From NCBI RefSeq assembly GCF_000004075.3, contig NC_026660.2, positions 17,317,837-17,381,836 of the forward strand: a stretch of DNA of 64,000 nucleotides, in the 5' to 3' direction. The stretch comes from Cucumis sativus. Lineage: Eukaryota; Streptophyta; Magnoliopsida; Cucurbitales; Cucurbitaceae. The stretch's first letter is position 1; every line of letters begins with the position of its first letter. A program made the position numbers and the translations under genes. Shown one piece after another: positions 61,773-64,000 of this stretch. The notes under the pieces were generated by a model. It saw only the letters and a list, made by a program, of their open reading frames with translations, searched no databases and had not been told where the DNA came from.

Positions 61773-63689
61773 TCAATGTATTATTTCCATACACTGTTCA
61801 TGGTCAATCCCATATTCAATCTCCCAGATGATTAATTCCAACACTGAAATGATATTTTCTCTCGATAGAAGTTGTAATTGGTCATCCTGGAAAGCATACG
61901 CATAATCTTTTGTCACAATCCAGCTGCAAGCCTTCACCTTTTGTGTAGCTATATTCTCCCAAGTCTTCTTGACACGAACCATGCTTTCCCATTGACATCT
62001 CATCGCATATGCTTGAGCCAGCACTGAATATGGTAGGGATGATTGTGGTTCCAGTTTCATCATCCACTCTGCAACTTTTTCAATGATTTTTAGGTCTCCA
62101 TGAATTGCACAAACACCAAGAAGTGACGTCCAAAACGTAGAAGTAGGTTGGTACAGTGTTGTTTTGATAATATTAACTGCTTCTTCAAATTTACCAGCCC
62201 GACTCAGCAAGTTCACAACACAAGAATAATGTTCATTCCTTGGCACGACTCCATGTTCATATGTCATTTTAGAGAAGATGACTAGCCCTTCCTCAACAAG
62301 ACCAGCATAACTGCAAGCTAATAAGACTCCGGCTAGTGTTATCCTATCTGGCAGTACACCTTCCATGACCAGTTTATTAAAAGTATGTAGGGCCTCAAAG
62401 TATTTACCATTGTCAACCAGACCCATAATCATAGTGTTCCAAGATATCAAATCTCTAAAGGGCATATCTATAAAGACTTTCATGGCATCATCAATTGATC
62501 CAACTTTAGCATACATGTCTACCAGTGAACTAGTTACAATGACATCAGACTGAAAACCTAACTTAAGAACCAAATTATGAATTTGACTGCCCAATTCCAC
62601 AGGTGTGAAAACTGAAATGGAGCTCAGCACACTGCTCAGTGTAGTGTCAATTGGCCCAAGGTTCTCTCTTAAGGTATACACAAAAAGCCACATGGAATCC
62701 CTCCAATGACCATGCCATGCAAAACTTGAGATCATGACATTACAAAGAACTGGATCCCATTGATTGGTATCTTCAAAAAGCTGCACTGCAACCTTCAAAC
62801 TGTCGCATTTGGAAAACAAGTCAATTGTAGCACTAAGTACAATACTGTTAGAAGTAAATCCCATCTTGAAACAGAAAGCAAAAATTTGCTTACCCAGTTC
62901 CAACTCTTGGAGGCAACAGCAGATACTGATCACCATTGATATAGTGAACTGATCAGGTGAGTGCTCAGTGGTTCTCATTAGAAAGAACTGATTGAGTGCC
63001 AATACTCTAAAGCCTGATCTATGACAGCCTAAAATCAAAGAATTCCAAGAGATAACATCCACCTTTTCCATGCTAGAAAATATGACAAACATATAATCAA
63101 CAAGGCCAACTTTTCCATACATATCAATCAATGAATTCCCAAGCACCATACTTGATACATCCACTCCACTTCGTATCATACTGCCATGAACTTGCTTACC
63201 ATGAAAAGCAGACGACACAAGTGAAAGCAAAATGGAGAAGGTATACTCACTTGGTCTAAAACCAGCATTTTGCATTTCCAGAGAAACGCCCATTGCACTA
63301 TTACCAAATCCAGATGAAACGTAGCCAGAAATCATAGTGTTCCAAGAAACAATGTCCCTCTCAGGCATTACATCGAACAGATGGCGGGCACCATCGACAT
63401 CGCCAAATCTAAACATACCCTTCAAGCATATGTTCCAGGATATAATATTCTTATCTTTAATCCCATCAAATACTTTCAATACGTCATGGACAGGACCAAA
63501 TAGCGCATATAGCTGGAGACAACGATTGGCCAGAAAAGTATTGCTGTCAAGGCCAAGCTTTAGCAATTGACCGTGTATTGTTTTGGCATTGTGAACAGAG
63601 CCAAGCACTAAACACCGGCGTATCAGAGAAGAGTAATGAGAAAGCAAAGCTTTGTGCGCACCAAGAAGTTTGTTTAGCTGGAGGTGCAT
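61773..63689 (-). CDS. PLS-class pentatricopeptide repeat protein with E domain (AT1G43980-like)
   Basis: A single intronless frame. The longer open stretch to 63827 begins with TTG, so the first ATG is at 63689, giving 638 residues. PPR motifs begin near residue 60 and repeat to about 540. Examples are N-I-I-S-W-N-I-C-L-K-G and D-I-V-S-W-N-T-M-I-S-G-Y, with I-D-M-Y-x-K-x-G and D-P-V-L-C-N-V-M-I-S-S-F later. The tail (W-T-S-L-L-G-V-C-A-I-H-G-D ... S-W-I-V-T-K-D-Y-A-Y-A-F) is an E/E+-type domain and there is no DYW deaminase. Such proteins bind organelle RNA sequence-specifically and act in C-to-U editing with DYW partners, or in splicing or stability. A mitochondrial or plastid destination is expected, although the short N-terminus (M-H-L-Q-L-N-K-L-L) is not a strong transit peptide. 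The AT1G43980 assignment is from memory. Confidence 0.92.
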   Translation of the reverse strand: MHLQLNKLLGAHKALLSHYSSLIRRCLVLGSVHNAKTIHGQLLKLGLDSNTFLANRCLQLYALFGPVHDVLKVFDGIKDKNIISWNICLKGMFRFGDVDGARHLFDVMPERDIVSWNTMISGYVSSGFGNSAMGVSLEMQNAGFRPSEYTFSILLSLVSSAFHGKQVHGSMIRSGVDVSSMVLGNSLIDMYGKVGLVDYMFVIFSSMEKVDVISWNSLILGCHRSGFRVLALNQFFLMRTTEHSPDQFTISMVISICCCLQELELGKQIFAFCFKMGFTSNSIVLSATIDLFSKCDSLKVAVQLFEDTNQWDPVLCNVMISSFAWHGHWRDSMWLFVYTLRENLGPIDTTLSSVLSSISVFTPVELGSQIHNLVLKLGFQSDVIVTSSLVDMYAKVGSIDDAMKVFIDMPFRDLISWNTMIMGLVDNGKYFEALHTFNKLVMEGVLPDRITLAGVLLACSYAGLVEEGLVIFSKMTYEHGVVPRNEHYSCVVNLLSRAGKFEEAVNIIKTTLYQPTSTFWTSLLGVCAIHGDLKIIEKVAEWMMKLEPQSSLPYSVLAQAYAMRCQWESMVRVKKTWENIATQKVKACSWIVTKDYAYAFQDDQLQLLSRENIISVLELIIWEIEYGIDHEQCMEIIH

Positions 63690-64000
63690 ATAAGTACTAT
63701 GGCGACTCTTGAGTGGTACGCGAGTGGAAGAGCAAATTAGGAAGAATGGAGAGGGCAGAGGATGAAGAAAGGGAAATGGGAATATCAAACAGGATAAGAC
63801 AGGTTTTCGGAAGCGACCTTCTGTCAAGTGTTCGAGGATTGAAGTGGTGGCGGATTTGGCGGAGCTTCTTTGGCTGTGAGCGAAGAGGATTGAGAAAATG
63901 GTCGCAACTCTACAATTTTACATTTGTCTTCCTTTTTTTTCTATCAATATTTACTTTTCAATGCTAAGATTTCCAAATTAATTCCAGTAATCCGTACATT
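63690..64000. other. PPR 5' flank, truncated by the window end
   Basis: Minus-strand leader and promoter of the PPR gene. The coding frame stays open to about 63827 without an ATG, so an upstream start outside normal rules is unlikely. No distinct element is seen. Confidence 0.5.

Noticed and set aside
62365-63570. Several plus-strand frames over the PPR gene
   Set aside because: Antisense shadows of a 638-codon coding frame.
63690-63827. Extension of the PPR frame to 63827
   Set aside because: That codon is TTG on the minus strand and no ATG lies between it and 63689.
1-64000. CRISPR arrays, rRNA genes, operons and riboswitches
   Set aside because: None seen; the window is eukaryotic nuclear DNA and the regular repeats found are microsatellites, tandem duplications or transposon parts.

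Overview
This window is plant nuclear DNA. It is AT-rich, with long gene-poor stretches, spliced genes with GT-AG introns, two nuclear tRNA genes and many decayed transposons. The family is almost certainly Cucurbitaceae. The mature part of the plantacyanin at 27573-29279 is, as far as I remember that protein, nearly identical to cucumber basic protein, with about six substitutions. Palindromic GATAGA/TCTATC repeats common in cucurbit genomes also occur near the left end. The substitutions suggest a relative of cucumber rather than cucumber itself, but the species cannot be fixed from sequence alone.

Layout, left to right. 1-0.5 kb: the dead C-terminus of a Mutator-like transposase. 0.5-8.4 kb: AT-rich intergenic DNA. 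8.4-10.5 kb: an R2R3-MYB transcription factor gene with a long CTT microsatellite in its leader. 13.8 kb: tRNA-Arg(UCG). 14.0-22.4 kb: a transposon nest containing two head-to-tail relatives of a CACTA (En/Spm) element, a decayed Ptta/En/Spm protein, a captured acyl-lipid desaturase histidine box, and a CACTA-like right end packed with CTTGACA repeats. 27.6-29.3 kb: the plantacyanin. 33.1-37.1 kb: an eight-exon PP2C phosphatase with a MITE-like element in intron 4. 38.3-40.5 kb: relics of a DUF1985 MULE-type protein and of a Ty3/gypsy gag. 41.6 kb: tRNA-Gln(UUG). 42.1-46.4 kb: a ten-exon DnaJ/DnaJ-X protein. 47.0-51.0 kb: an SKP2-type F-box/LRR gene on the minus strand, tail to tail with the DnaJ gene. 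51.2-61.7 kb: largely gene-free DNA. 61.8-63.7 kb: an intronless PLS/E-type PPR gene on the minus strand.

The genes are independent housekeeping or regulatory loci (transcription, copper/redox, dephosphorylation, co-chaperone, ubiquitin ligase, organelle RNA processing) and do not form an operon-like system. The strongest unusual signal is in the DnaJ gene. Four of its nine introns must start with GC rather than GT to keep the conserved reading frame. The captured desaturase fragment inside the CACTA nest is second.
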